A stretch of DNA of 22,340 nucleotides from Rs1 sp034111875. GTDB lineage: Bacteria; Pseudomonadota; Gammaproteobacteria; Pseudomonadales; Balneatricaceae. Positions 1-7,456 of this stretch are shown piece after piece; the first letter of the stretch is position 1; each line of letters opens with the position of its first letter. The notes below the pieces were generated by a model. The model did not search any database. It worked only from the letters and a program-made list of their open reading frames with translations, and had not been told where the DNA came from. The translations under genes and the position numbers were made by a program. The DNA lies in assembly GCA_034111875.1 (NCBI GenBank), contig JAWUWK010000073.1, positions 1 through 22,340 on the forward strand, written 5' to 3'.

Positions 1-1
1 G

Positions 2-163
2 CACGAGTTTAGATCAGAGACATTAAAAGGAACCGTATTAGAACGCGCTGAAATGGGCACTATACGCTTAAAACTATTCAAAATTGCTGTGCGTATTGTT
101 CAGTACAAAGATAGAATAAAACTTATGTTGCTTAACATCACGAGTAAAGAGGCGCGAGTATAG
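2..163 (+). CDS. IS1380-like transposase, C-terminal fragment
   Basis: This is an open frame entering from the left edge and stopping at TAG 161-163, giving 53 residues. The residues TIRLKLFKIAVRI (about codons 20-32) resemble the conserved tail of IS1380/DDE-type transposases, which typically reads TIRLKLLKIGA followed by a basic VRRI segment. Transposases of this kind cut and paste their own insertion sequence. Only the extreme C-terminus is visible, without any DDE catalytic residue, so I cannot tell whether the full gene is intact outside the window. No clear right-hand inverted repeat is visible downstream. The family call rests on this short motif and is recalled, not searched. Confidence 0.6.
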   Translation, partial: HEFRSETLKGTVLERAEMGTIRLKLFKIAVRIVQYKDRIKLMLLNITSKEARV

Positions 164-748
164 CGTTTGGCTTTTTGCTCGGCTCTGATTAAAAAACAAA
201 CAAGAAATTAGCCTAAGCGGTACAATAAGCCTCTAAGTTATAGATCTCCTCGGCGGTTTAAAATAAATTTGTAAAACAATGCTTTAAATGAAGAGACTAT
301 TGATCAAGTAGTTGGTTGATGCAACATGCGGGCTAATTTAATGAATTAATAATGTTTCTAAAAAGATTAATTAAAGATCAATATTGAAAAAGATCGAGGA
401 GAGAGCTGGTTATAGCGCAAGTCGACAACTAATGGTGATTATTGAGAACATGAGACCTCAGGATAAAATAGAAGTTACTGATTCAGTAATATTGTCAGTT
501 GTGATTGAAAAGTCACTCATTAGTCCCAATTTGATCGCGATAGAATAATAGACGCTAAAGAATATACTTGACTGATTTACTAGGGTATACAAAAAGTGTA
601 TTCTAGCCTCTAATAAAGAAAAATTAATTGGCTGTTTAAAAAGGCTAAAAAAAGCAATATAACCGTTGTTCGTAGTCTCCAATGTTGCGCAATTGTATGA
701 TATGAATCGAGTAGTGAGCAGGATTCTCTGCTACAAAAAGGTGTTTAA
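164..748. other. Gene-free stretch upstream of nfuA
   Basis: 585 bp with no credible gene. It is AT-rich with many stop codons in all frames. The right end of the transposon at the left edge should lie near its start, but I could not identify the repeat. A TTGACT at 568-573 and TATACA at 586-591 resemble promoter boxes, but the 12-bp gap is too short for a normal sigma-70 promoter. The nfuA promoter is presumably here but is not assigned. Confidence 0.5.
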
Positions 749-1342
749 ATGAATATAGAAGTAACTGGAAGCGCTGAAGAGTATTTAGCTGATCTATTAG
801 AAAAGCAGGAAGTGGAAGGTATTTCGGTACGTATGTTCGTTACTCAGCCAGGCACACCATATGCAGAGACGTGTCTAGCTTATTGTAAGCCTGAGGAAGT
901 AATAGAAGATGATATCATTCTAGAACTACCTAAACTGCGCTTCTATTTTGAGAAAAACAGTTTGGCCTATTTAGAAGAGGCGACAGTAGATTACGCACAA
1001 GATCGTATGGGTGGGCAACTGACGATTAAAGCACCGAACGCTAAAGTGCCAAAAGTATCTGATGATAGCCCGCTAGAAGAGCAGGTAAACTATATTTTGT
1101 ACACTGAGATTAACCCAGGTCTTGCATCTCATGGGGGTGAAGTTAGCTTAGTTGACTTAATAGAGGAAGAGCATGGGCATACTGCGGTATTAAAGTTTGG
1201 TGGTGGCTGCCAAGGTTGCAGCGCGGTTGATATGACCTTAAAAGACGGTGTTGAGAAAACATTAATAGAGAAAGTGAAAGGTTTAGTCGCAGTCAAAGAT
1301 GAAACTGATCATTCAGTAACAACGAATGCCTACTACCAGTAA
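749..1342 (+). CDS. nfuA: Fe/S biogenesis protein NfuA
   Basis: NfuA is a cytoplasmic carrier that accepts a 4Fe-4S cluster from the Isc/Suf machinery and delivers it to apoproteins, and it matters most under oxidative stress or iron limitation. The 197 residues match the E. coli protein (about 191) along the whole length. Residues 1-100 form the degenerate A-type (HesB/IscA-like) domain and contain the NPGTP-like QPGTP segment and the APNAK motif near residue 95. Residues 108-185 form the Nfu domain with GGGCQGCS, whose C154 and C157 form the CxxC that bridges a cluster between two subunits. The ATG at 749 is preceded by AAAAAGGTG at 735-743. It is transcribed alone, with lon following after 357 bp. 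The position directly before lon is not the usual one. Confidence 0.95.
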   Translation: MNIEVTGSAEEYLADLLEKQEVEGISVRMFVTQPGTPYAETCLAYCKPEEVIEDDIILELPKLRFYFEKNSLAYLEEATVDYAQDRMGGQLTIKAPNAKVPKVSDDSPLEEQVNYILYTEINPGLASHGGEVSLVDLIEEEHGHTAVLKFGGGCQGCSAVDMTLKDGVEKTLIEKVKGLVAVKDETDHSVTTNAYYQ

Positions 1343-1699
1343 CTGATAAACGGCTTTAAATTAATTTAGTTACGCGCGATTAATACACCTCATCTAATGA
1401 CAGCTTAGTATTAACGTGCAGTAACTGAGCAGTTATCTCGGTTTGACTGCTGAGATTTTAGATATTTTCAGGTAAAAAATAGTCTGCTGTTGTAATCTTG
1501 AACTTAAACCCCATAACTATTGAAAATTAATTTAGATTATACAATTTGATATACTTGAGCTACATTTAAGGCTAAAAATAGCGATTGTTAGTAGATAATA
1601 TATCACTTAAATGTATTGATCGATTGCACCTATAGATCTCACACATTATGTTTCGCACCTCTCCATCTTTGTGGGGTGTACGCTAAAGAGGAATTCAAT
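1343..1699. other. Intergenic region between nfuA and lon
   Basis: 357 bp without a gene. It holds a candidate terminator for nfuA (1435-1460) and presumably the lon promoter. CTTGAA at 1497-1502 and CCCCATAA at 1509-1516 look like the two halves of a heat-shock promoter but are only 6 bp apart. TTGAAA at 1520-1525 with TATACA-like sequence downstream is also badly spaced. I therefore assign no promoter. Confidence 0.5.
1435..1460 (+). terminator. Candidate weak terminator after nfuA
   Basis: ATCTCGG (1435-1441) can pair with CTGAGAT (1450-1456), with one G-U pair and an 8-nt loop, followed by TTTA and then a T-rich stretch. The stem is short and the T-tract is interrupted, so the call is tentative. 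It lies 93 bp after the nfuA stop. Confidence 0.3.
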
Positions 1700-4126
1700 A
1701 TGGATAAGATAGAAGCGCCCATAGACTACAAAAAAGTTGTCATGCCTGTATTACCACTGCGCGATGTTGTAGTTTATCCGCATATGGTAATCCCTTTGTT
1801 TGTGGGGCGAGAAAAATCCATAGAAGCACTGGAAGAGGCAATGCAAGGCAGTAAGGAAATTTTACTGCTCGCGCAACGTAGAGCATCAGATGACGAACCT
1901 AGTGCCAAAGACTTATTTTCAATCGGTACAGTTGCCAGCATTCTGCAAATGTTAAAGCTGCCGGACGGTACAGTGAAAGTGCTAGTTGAAGGCGACTTTA
2001 GAGCGAAAGTTGATACGGTGCTTGAAACTGAAAGTTACTTCACTGCTGAAATTGAAGTATTGGCGATTATGCCGTCACAAACCTCTGAAACTGAAATCTA
2101 TAAGCGAACTGCCCTACAGCAGTTTGAACGTTTTGTTCAAGTGAATAAAAAGATACCGTCGGAAGTGTTAACATCCCTGCAAAACATTGATGAAATTGGG
2201 CGCTTAGCCGACACAATTGCTGCGCACATGTCCTTGAAATTGCCAGAGAAACAAAAAATATTGGAGATGCTTGACGACAGTCTGCGTCTCGAGCATTTGA
2301 TGTCATTGATGGAGGTAGAAATCGATTTGGTCGAAGTCGAAAAACGTATTCGCGGCCGGGTTAAAAAACAGATGGAAAAAAGCCAACGTGAATACTATTT
2401 GAATGAGCAAATGAAAGCTATTCAAAAAGAGTTGGGCGACATTGATGGCAATGTAAGTAATGATATTGATGAGCTAAAAGAGAAAATTGAACAGGCCGGT
2501 ATGCCTAAAGAAGCTAAAGAAAAAACCATTGCCGAGTTCAATAAATTAAAAATGATGTCGCCAATGTCTGCGGAAGCGACCGTTGTACGTAGCTATATAG
2601 ATTGGATGTTAAAAGTGCCTTGGACTAAGCGTTCAAAGTTACGTAATGACATGAGTCTTGCTGAAAAAATACTCAACCAAGATCATTTTGGATTAGAAGA
2701 AGTCAAAGAGCGAATTATTGAGTATTTGGCTGTGCAGCAAAGGGTTAAAAAACTCAAAGGGCCTATTCTATGTCTCGTGGGACCACCAGGTGTTGGTAAA
2801 ACATCTTTGGGTAAATCAATTGCCAGAGCAACCAACCGTAAATATGTACGTATGGCACTTGGTGGCGTCAGAGATGAGGCTGAAGTGCGCGGGCATCGAC
2901 GTACTTATATAGGCTCACTACCGGGTAAAATAATTCAGAAAATGGGTAAAGTGGGGTCTAAAAATCCGCTGTTTTTACTCGATGAAATTGACAAAATGGG
3001 TATGGACTCTAGAGGAGACCCTTCATCTGCGTTGCTAGAAGTATTGGATCCTGAACAAAATGCAAATTTTAATGATCACTACTTAGAAGTGGATTACGAC
3101 TTATCAGATGTAATGTTTGTGTGTACCGCCAATACAATGAATATTCCGGGGCCACTTTTGGATCGTATGGAATTGATCCGTATTCCGGGCTACACAGAAG
3201 ACGAGAAGTTAAACATAGCCACTAAGTATTTGTTGCCTAAACAGCTTAAGCAACACGGCTTAAAAGACACTGAATTAGTCATTGAGCCTGAGGCAATCGT
3301 TGATATAATTCATTATTATACGCGTGAGGCGGGTGTGCGTTCACTTGAGCGTGAGATAGCCAAAATTTGCCGTAAATCGGTAAAAGATTTAGCACTTAAA
3401 AAGATAGCCAAAGGTTTTGTTGTCGACTCGTCTAATATGGCAGAGTACAGCGGTGTTAGGAAGTTTAGCTTCGGATTGTCTGAAAAGGAAAACTTAGTAG
3501 GCCAAGTGACAGGTTTGGCTTGGACTTCCGTCGGTGGAGAGTTGTTAAGTATTGAAGCATCGGTCGTGCCTGGTAAAGGTCGGCAAGTGACTACCGGCTC
3601 TTTAGGCGATGTGATGAAAGAGTCGATTCAAGCAGCCATGACGGTCGTTCGCGCTCGGGCGGACGTGCTCGGCATAAAATCAGAATTTCATGAGAAACAA
3701 GATGTGCATATCCATGTGCCAGAGGGAGCGACGCCCAAAGACGGGCCTAGCGCAGGTATTGGTATGTGCACTGCTCTTGTATCTGCGTTGACTGAAATAC
3801 CAGTGGCGGCCGATGTGGCAATGACCGGTGAAATTACCTTACGTGGTCAAGTGCTCCCTATCGGCGGACTGAAAGAGAAATTACTGGCTGCCCATCGCGG
3901 CGGCATAAAAACAGTGATTATTCCCCATGAAAATGAGAAAGACCTCAAAGAGATTCCAGATAACATCAAAGCTGATCTTAAAATCATCCCTGTGAAATGG
4001 ATTGATGAAGTTTTGGATATCGCATTGACTAGGGCACCCAAACCGCTATCTCCTAGCACAAAAAAAACACTAACAACAGATCAAGATGTGGCAAAGGCAC
4101 AAACAGGTCAAGTAAATACTCACTGA
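1700..4126 (+). CDS. lon: ATP-dependent protease Lon
   Basis: Lon is the cytoplasmic hexameric AAA+ serine protease that degrades misfolded proteins and short-lived regulators. The 808 residues are slightly longer than E. coli Lon (784). The order is N-terminal substrate-binding domain (about 15-205), coiled-coil linker, ATPase with Walker A GPPGVGKT at 361-368 and Walker B LLDEID with D428/E429, then the protease domain. The catalytic dyad is S684 (GPSAG) and K727 (GGLKEK), spaced 43 residues apart as in E. coli S679/K722. The start chosen is ATG 1700, preceded by AAAGAGGA (1685-1692). The frame is open upstream to 1616, but those 28 residues are unlike Lon. The last 30 or so residues are an extra Pro/Lys/Thr-rich tail. 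hupB follows after 147 bp with its own promoter. Confidence 0.97.
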   Translation: MDKIEAPIDYKKVVMPVLPLRDVVVYPHMVIPLFVGREKSIEALEEAMQGSKEILLLAQRRASDDEPSAKDLFSIGTVASILQMLKLPDGTVKVLVEGDFRAKVDTVLETESYFTAEIEVLAIMPSQTSETEIYKRTALQQFERFVQVNKKIPSEVLTSLQNIDEIGRLADTIAAHMSLKLPEKQKILEMLDDSLRLEHLMSLMEVEIDLVEVEKRIRGRVKKQMEKSQREYYLNEQMKAIQKELGDIDGNVSNDIDELKEKIEQAGMPKEAKEKTIAEFNKLKMMSPMSAEATVVRSYIDWMLKVPWTKRSKLRNDMSLAEKILNQDHFGLEEVKERIIEYLAVQQRVKKLKGPILCLVGPPGVGKTSLGKSIARATNRKYVRMALGGVRDEAEVRGHRRTYIGSLPGKIIQKMGKVGSKNPLFLLDEIDKMGMDSRGDPSSALLEVLDPEQNANFNDHYLEVDYDLSDVMFVCTANTMNIPGPLLDRMELIRIPGYTEDEKLNIATKYLLPKQLKQHGLKDTELVIEPEAIVDIIHYYTREAGVRSLEREIAKICRKSVKDLALKKIAKGFVVDSSNMAEYSGVRKFSFGLSEKENLVGQVTGLAWTSVGGELLSIEASVVPGKGRQVTTGSLGDVMKESIQAAMTVVRARADVLGIKSEFHEKQDVHIHVPEGATPKDGPSAGIGMCTALVSALTEIPVAADVAMTGEITLRGQVLPIGGLKEKLLAAHRGGIKTVIIPHENEKDLKEIPDNIKADLKIIPVKWIDEVLDIALTRAPKPLSPSTKKTLTTDQDVAKAQTGQVNTH

Positions 4127-4159
4127 TCTGAAAACTAGCTAGAATAAGGGGTTCAGAGC

Positions 4160-4189
4160 TTGACACTCCTTTCTCTGAGTTGGTATAAC
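4160..4189 (+). promoter_or_regulatory. Sigma-70 promoter for hupB
   Basis: A consensus -35 box TTGACA (4160-4165) and a -10 box TATAAC (4184-4189) are separated by 18 bp, 85 bp before the hupB start. Transcription should begin near 4196. This is the best-looking promoter in the window, fitting a very highly expressed gene followed by a tRNA. Confidence 0.75.
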
Positions 4190-4273
4190 GTGTCTTAGTA
4201 TTTATGCTGAGCACAAAATACCTAATAACATAATAATTGATAATTGACTCGAATATACAAAAAGGGGAACACT

Positions 4274-4549
4274 GTGAACAAGTCTGAATTAATTGACGCA
4301 ATTGCAGCATCTGCTGACATTCCTAAAGCCGCAGCAGGACGCGCTCTAGATGCAACAATGGCAGCGGTAACGGACACTTTAACCAAAGGTGAATCTGTTG
4401 CATTAGTAGGTTTTGGTACATTCTCTGTCAAAGAGCGTGCAGCACGTACAGGTCGTAATCCACAATCGGGTGAGCCTATTGAGATTAAAGCTGCTACTTT
4501 ACCGACTTTTAAGCCAGGTAAAGCTTTAAAAGATGCAGTGAACAAATAA
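4274..4549 (+). CDS. hupB: DNA-binding protein HU-beta
   Basis: HU is an abundant nucleoid protein that binds and bends DNA without sequence specificity as a dimer. The 91 residues correspond to the 90 of E. coli HupB. Visible features are the N-terminal helices with KAAAGRALDA, the ALVGFGTFSVKERAARTGRNP signature (about 43-63, including the DNA-intercalating RNP tip of the beta arm) and the C-terminal PGKALKDAVN. The start is GTG 4274, set by AAAGGGGA at 4261-4268 and by the family N-terminus (NKSELIDAIA). An in-frame upstream extension to 4244 has no family support. A strong promoter lies at 4160-4189. The stop is only 7 nt before tRNA-Asp, so both are probably made on one transcript. The order lon-hupB-ppiD is common in gammaproteobacteria. 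Confidence 0.96.
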   Translation: MNKSELIDAIAASADIPKAAAGRALDATMAAVTDTLTKGESVALVGFGTFSVKERAARTGRNPQSGEPIEIKAATLPTFKPGKALKDAVNK

Positions 4550-4556
4550 TAGATTT

Positions 4557-4633
4557 GGAGTGGTAGTTCAGTTGGTTAGAATACCTGCCTGTCACGCAGG
4601 GGGTCGCGGGTTCGAGTCCCGTCCATTCCGCCA
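4557..4633 (+). tRNA. tRNA-Asp (GUC)
   Basis: A complete 77-nt cloverleaf. The acceptor strands GGAGTGG and CCATTCC pair throughout with one G-U, followed by discriminator G and an encoded CCA. The anticodon stem CCTGC/GCAGG holds the loop CTGTCAC with anticodon GTC at 4591-4593, which reads Asp codons GAU/GAC. The T arm GCGGG-TTCGAGT-CCCGT is canonical. It lies 7 nt after the hupB stop, and no promoter separates them. Confidence 0.96.
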
Positions 4634-4686
4634 AATACGAGTTAATGAGTGTTCATAAAGCTGAAGCTGGTTAATTTATATTAGAT

Positions 4687-4718
4687 AGGCGTATTCAATT
4701 GAATACGCCTTTTTTTTT
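4687..4718 (+). terminator. Intrinsic terminator of the hupB-tRNA-Asp transcript
   Basis: A perfect palindrome AGGCGTATTC-AATT-GAATACGCCT (4687-4710) gives a 10-bp stem with a 4-nt loop, followed directly by eight T. This is a strong rho-independent terminator 53 nt after the tRNA. It isolates ppiD from the upstream transcript. Confidence 0.9.
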
Positions 4719-4816
4719 AGATATGTAAGTAAATAGACGATTTTCTGATAGCTAATTATTCTTTATTAAAAATGATGGTTTATCTGTTGTTTATTTCTTT
4801 TTTTTGAGGTGTAGTC

Positions 4817-6703
4817 ATGCTACAGGGCATTAGAGATAACTCTAAAGGTATCGTTGCCAAAGTTATTGTGGGTTTTATAGTCTTAACTTTTGCTTTATTT
4901 GGGGTCGATTCTTTAGTAGGGTTAACTCAGGGATCTAACGCTCCAGCAACGGTTAACGGAGAAGAAATTTCAGAGCGAGATCTCTATCAAGCCACTCAAA
5001 TGCAACGGCGTTCAATATTGGCACGCATGGGTGACAATGCAGATCCTTCAAGTTTAGATGATAACTTATTAACCGCAATGGTGTTAGATTCACTAATCCA
5101 AGAAAAAGCATTATTAGTTGAAGCTACTGACAATGACATGCACGTTTCAGAGAAAATGATAGATGAAATTATAACCAATACCCCAGCATTTCAAGTAGAG
5201 GGCCGCTTCAACGTAGCGCAGTTCGATTTAGCGATCAGAAACGTTGGATTTACGCGTCTAACGTATCGCGAGTCAGTGCGCAAATCTCAGTTAATTAGCC
5301 AGCAACGCGCAGGTTTAGCGCTCTCAAGTTACGTATTGCCTACATCTGTTAAGCAGGCGGCGGCATTAGATAGACAAACTCGAGATATTCGTTATTTTGC
5401 AATGCCTATCGCCACAGTTCGTGCACAGACTAGTGTGTCCGAAACAGAAGTTAAGACTGAATACGAAGCCCGAAAAAACACTTTAAATACCACTGAACAA
5501 GTGTCCGTTGATTACGTGCAACTGAGTTTAGATTCAGTTAGTCAAAATATTCAAGTCAGTGAAGAGGAGATCAATACCCAATACGATCAAATTCTCGCAG
5601 GCTTTGAAGCTAAGGAACAGCGTCAAGCAGCGCATATTTTAATAGAAGTTAACGACAACATTGGTGATGCTGCGGCATTGGCAAAGATAGAGGCCATCAA
5701 AGCGAGAATCGATGCAGGTGAAGATTTTGCAACGGTTGCTAAAGAGACATCTAACGATTTTGGTAGTGCAGAAAATGGCGGCGACTTAGGTGTTGTCGTA
5801 AGAGGCACGTTTGAAGCTTCTATTGAAGACGAGCTCTACGCACTAGCGTTGGGAAATGTATCTTCCCCAGTTCAATCGGAGAGCGGTTATCATTTGTTGA
5901 AAGTACTCGAGGTGATCAAGACTAAGGCGCCGTCCATAGCACAAGCTAAAGCTGGCATTATAAGTGAATTGACGGTAATTAAAGCCGAACAGTTGTACTT
6001 AGAAAAATTAGAAAAGCTTACTGACTTGGCCTTTATCAGTGGCGACTTGCGGGACCTCGCAGCAGAACTCAGCTTAGAGATTAAAACCCTCCAAGCCTTT
6101 TCTAAAGCGGGCGGTAACGAGGTTATGTCACAAAATTCAAAAGTGATACGTGCCGCCTTCACTGATGAATTAGTGAATGATAACCTCAACAGTTCACCCA
6201 TTGAAATTGATAGCGCTAATGCGGTTGTTATCCGGGTTAAAGAGCACTTCTCTGTTAGAGCACTGACGTTTGCTGAAGTTGAGCAAGATCTAAAAGATCA
6301 ATTACTCACTCGAAAAGCCTCTGAGCAATTACAAGAGCGTGCTAAAGTGGCAGTCGCTGAAATTAAAAAGTCAGGTGATGCAAGCGCTGTAGCCGCAGAC
6401 TTTGTCCTATTAACGCATCTGGCGACTAGTCGTATCAGCGGCCAAGTCCCTGCAGAAGTTGTTCGAAAGGCATTTACTTTAGCCCATCCTAAAGAGGGGA
6501 AAGTGTCGGTTGATACTGTGACAATGACTGATAATAGTTTAGCGATCATTATCGTTGATAAAGTCAATGTAGCCGATATCAGTAAGATACCGGTAAATGA
6601 AATGCAGGCAATTCAGAATGCTCTTGCAGCACGACTTGGCAATCAAACTTACCAAACTTTTGTGCAACAAGTACAAGACTCAGCGGAAATTAAACGTTTA
6701 TAG
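4817..6703 (+). CDS. ppiD: Periplasmic folding chaperone PpiD
   Basis: PpiD is an inner-membrane-anchored periplasmic chaperone that sits near the SecYEG exit and helps newly exported outer-membrane and periplasmic proteins fold. The 628 residues match the family (E. coli 623). A short cytoplasmic tail is followed by one transmembrane helix at about 12-34 (IVAKVIVGFIVLTFALFGV). Next come a SurA-like N-terminal region (about 35-200), a single parvulin domain at about 265-365 (AAHIL with H273, then GGDLG, then GYHLLKV with H359) and a C-terminal SurA-like half. In E. coli the parvulin domain of PpiD is considered largely inactive as an isomerase, so chaperoning is the likelier role. The start ATG 4817 follows GAGGTG at 4806-4811. 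It is flanked by terminators on both sides, so it is monocistronic. Confidence 0.95.
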   Translation: MLQGIRDNSKGIVAKVIVGFIVLTFALFGVDSLVGLTQGSNAPATVNGEEISERDLYQATQMQRRSILARMGDNADPSSLDDNLLTAMVLDSLIQEKALLVEATDNDMHVSEKMIDEIITNTPAFQVEGRFNVAQFDLAIRNVGFTRLTYRESVRKSQLISQQRAGLALSSYVLPTSVKQAAALDRQTRDIRYFAMPIATVRAQTSVSETEVKTEYEARKNTLNTTEQVSVDYVQLSLDSVSQNIQVSEEEINTQYDQILAGFEAKEQRQAAHILIEVNDNIGDAAALAKIEAIKARIDAGEDFATVAKETSNDFGSAENGGDLGVVVRGTFEASIEDELYALALGNVSSPVQSESGYHLLKVLEVIKTKAPSIAQAKAGIISELTVIKAEQLYLEKLEKLTDLAFISGDLRDLAAELSLEIKTLQAFSKAGGNEVMSQNSKVIRAAFTDELVNDNLNSSPIEIDSANAVVIRVKEHFSVRALTFAEVEQDLKDQLLTRKASEQLQERAKVAVAEIKKSGDASAVAADFVLLTHLATSRISGQVPAEVVRKAFTLAHPKEGKVSVDTVTMTDNSLAIIIVDKVNVADISKIPVNEMQAIQNALAARLGNQTYQTFVQQVQDSAEIKRL

Positions 6704-6735
6704 AAATCTAAAAATCTAGAAAATATCCAACAATT

Positions 6736-6771
6736 AAAAGCCCTTTAGGCACTCGCTTAAAGGGCTTTTTT
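6736..6771 (+). terminator. Intrinsic terminator of ppiD
   Basis: AAAAGCCCTTTA (6736-6747) pairs with TAAAGGGCTTTT (6758-6769) over a 10-nt loop and runs into a T-tract, 33 bp after the ppiD stop. Because the stem is flanked by A on one side and T on the other, it could also stop transcripts arriving from the right. Confidence 0.88.
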
Positions 6772-7456
6772 GGTTGTGTAAAATGTTCGCACAGATCACT
6801 CGAAAATTTAATCAGGTTGAGAATGGCTATTCATCACTTCTTTAATACGTCTCAGGATACAGCTTAGTTTAACGCTAAAGCTTATTATTTATGGCGGGGT
6901 TGACAATTGTGAACTTGGGCCGAGTGACGTTTTCTTGATAAGAAAAACCAGTTGTAATGCAATATTATACCTGGCTGATACCGACATGAGCGCTTTTTTA
7001 CTGCGTCAATGATTCAATCAACGCTGTCGGGTAGGTTGAAGCTAAAGTTTTTCAATTTCATTTTATATCCACTTTTAAATCACGACATCAGGATGCTATC
7101 AAAAGCGAGGCTGTCTGGGTTGGATATCTCGGCCGTAATGGATAATGAGAGAGCGATGGCTTTATAAATTGCTGGGGAGATCAGCTACAGAGTTGCCTTA
7201 GAGCCTCTGCCATTAAATAACAGAGGATAGTCCTTTGTGTGACCAAAGCCTGACAGTGAGCTAGGGAAGGAGGGAGCAAGTCTACAACGTCACGTAGGGC
7301 GGGTATCTAAGCGATTAACTCCTATCTCAGAATGCTCGTAAAGGACTAGCCATTCACTTTGGATTCTCTCGCGGATTTAACCGCTTAGTTATCCACAGGG
7401 AATATTGGGGGACTTATTCGCGACTTAAGTAGCACTCACGTTTATCCCTCAGATAA
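6772..7456. other. Long gene-free region between ppiD and aroA
   Basis: 685 bp between two convergent genes with no open frame of useful length and no protein remnant I can recognise. It contains two small hairpins: CCTCTG/CAGAGG around 7204-7226 and CTTTG/CAAAG around 7232-7247. It also contains the first copy of a diverged repeat (7327-7421) with a perfect DnaA-box 9-mer TTATCCACA at 7389-7397. I see no terminator for aroA here. The length suggests a decayed gene or inserted non-coding element. Confidence 0.5.
7327..7421 (+). repeat. Diverged repeat with DnaA-box-like core, copy 1
   Basis: This stretch shares ordered blocks with 13855-13924: CAGAATGCTCG, then ATTCAC, then TTATCCAC, then AATATT, then GACTT-N-TTCGC. 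Copy 1 is about 25 nt longer because of extra bases after the first and second blocks. The core contains TTATCCACA, the consensus DnaA 9-mer. The nature of the repeat is unknown; it could be a transposon end or an old MITE-like element. Confidence 0.45.

Noticed and set aside
458..682. 74-codon minus-strand frame before nfuA
   Set aside because: No family resemblance, atypical composition, no ribosome site, and it covers the likely nfuA promoter area.
1497..1516. Heat-shock (sigma-32) promoter for lon from CTTGAA and CCCCATAA
   Set aside because: The two boxes are only 6 bp apart, while sigma-32 promoters need roughly 13-15 bp. The halves may be chance.
1616..1699. Longer Lon start giving 28 extra residues
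   Set aside because: The extra residues do not resemble Lon, and a good ribosome site precedes ATG 1700.
7389..7397. Replication origin suggested by a perfect DnaA box
   Set aside because: It is a single box without a box cluster, AT-rich unwinding region or dnaA/gidA neighbours.
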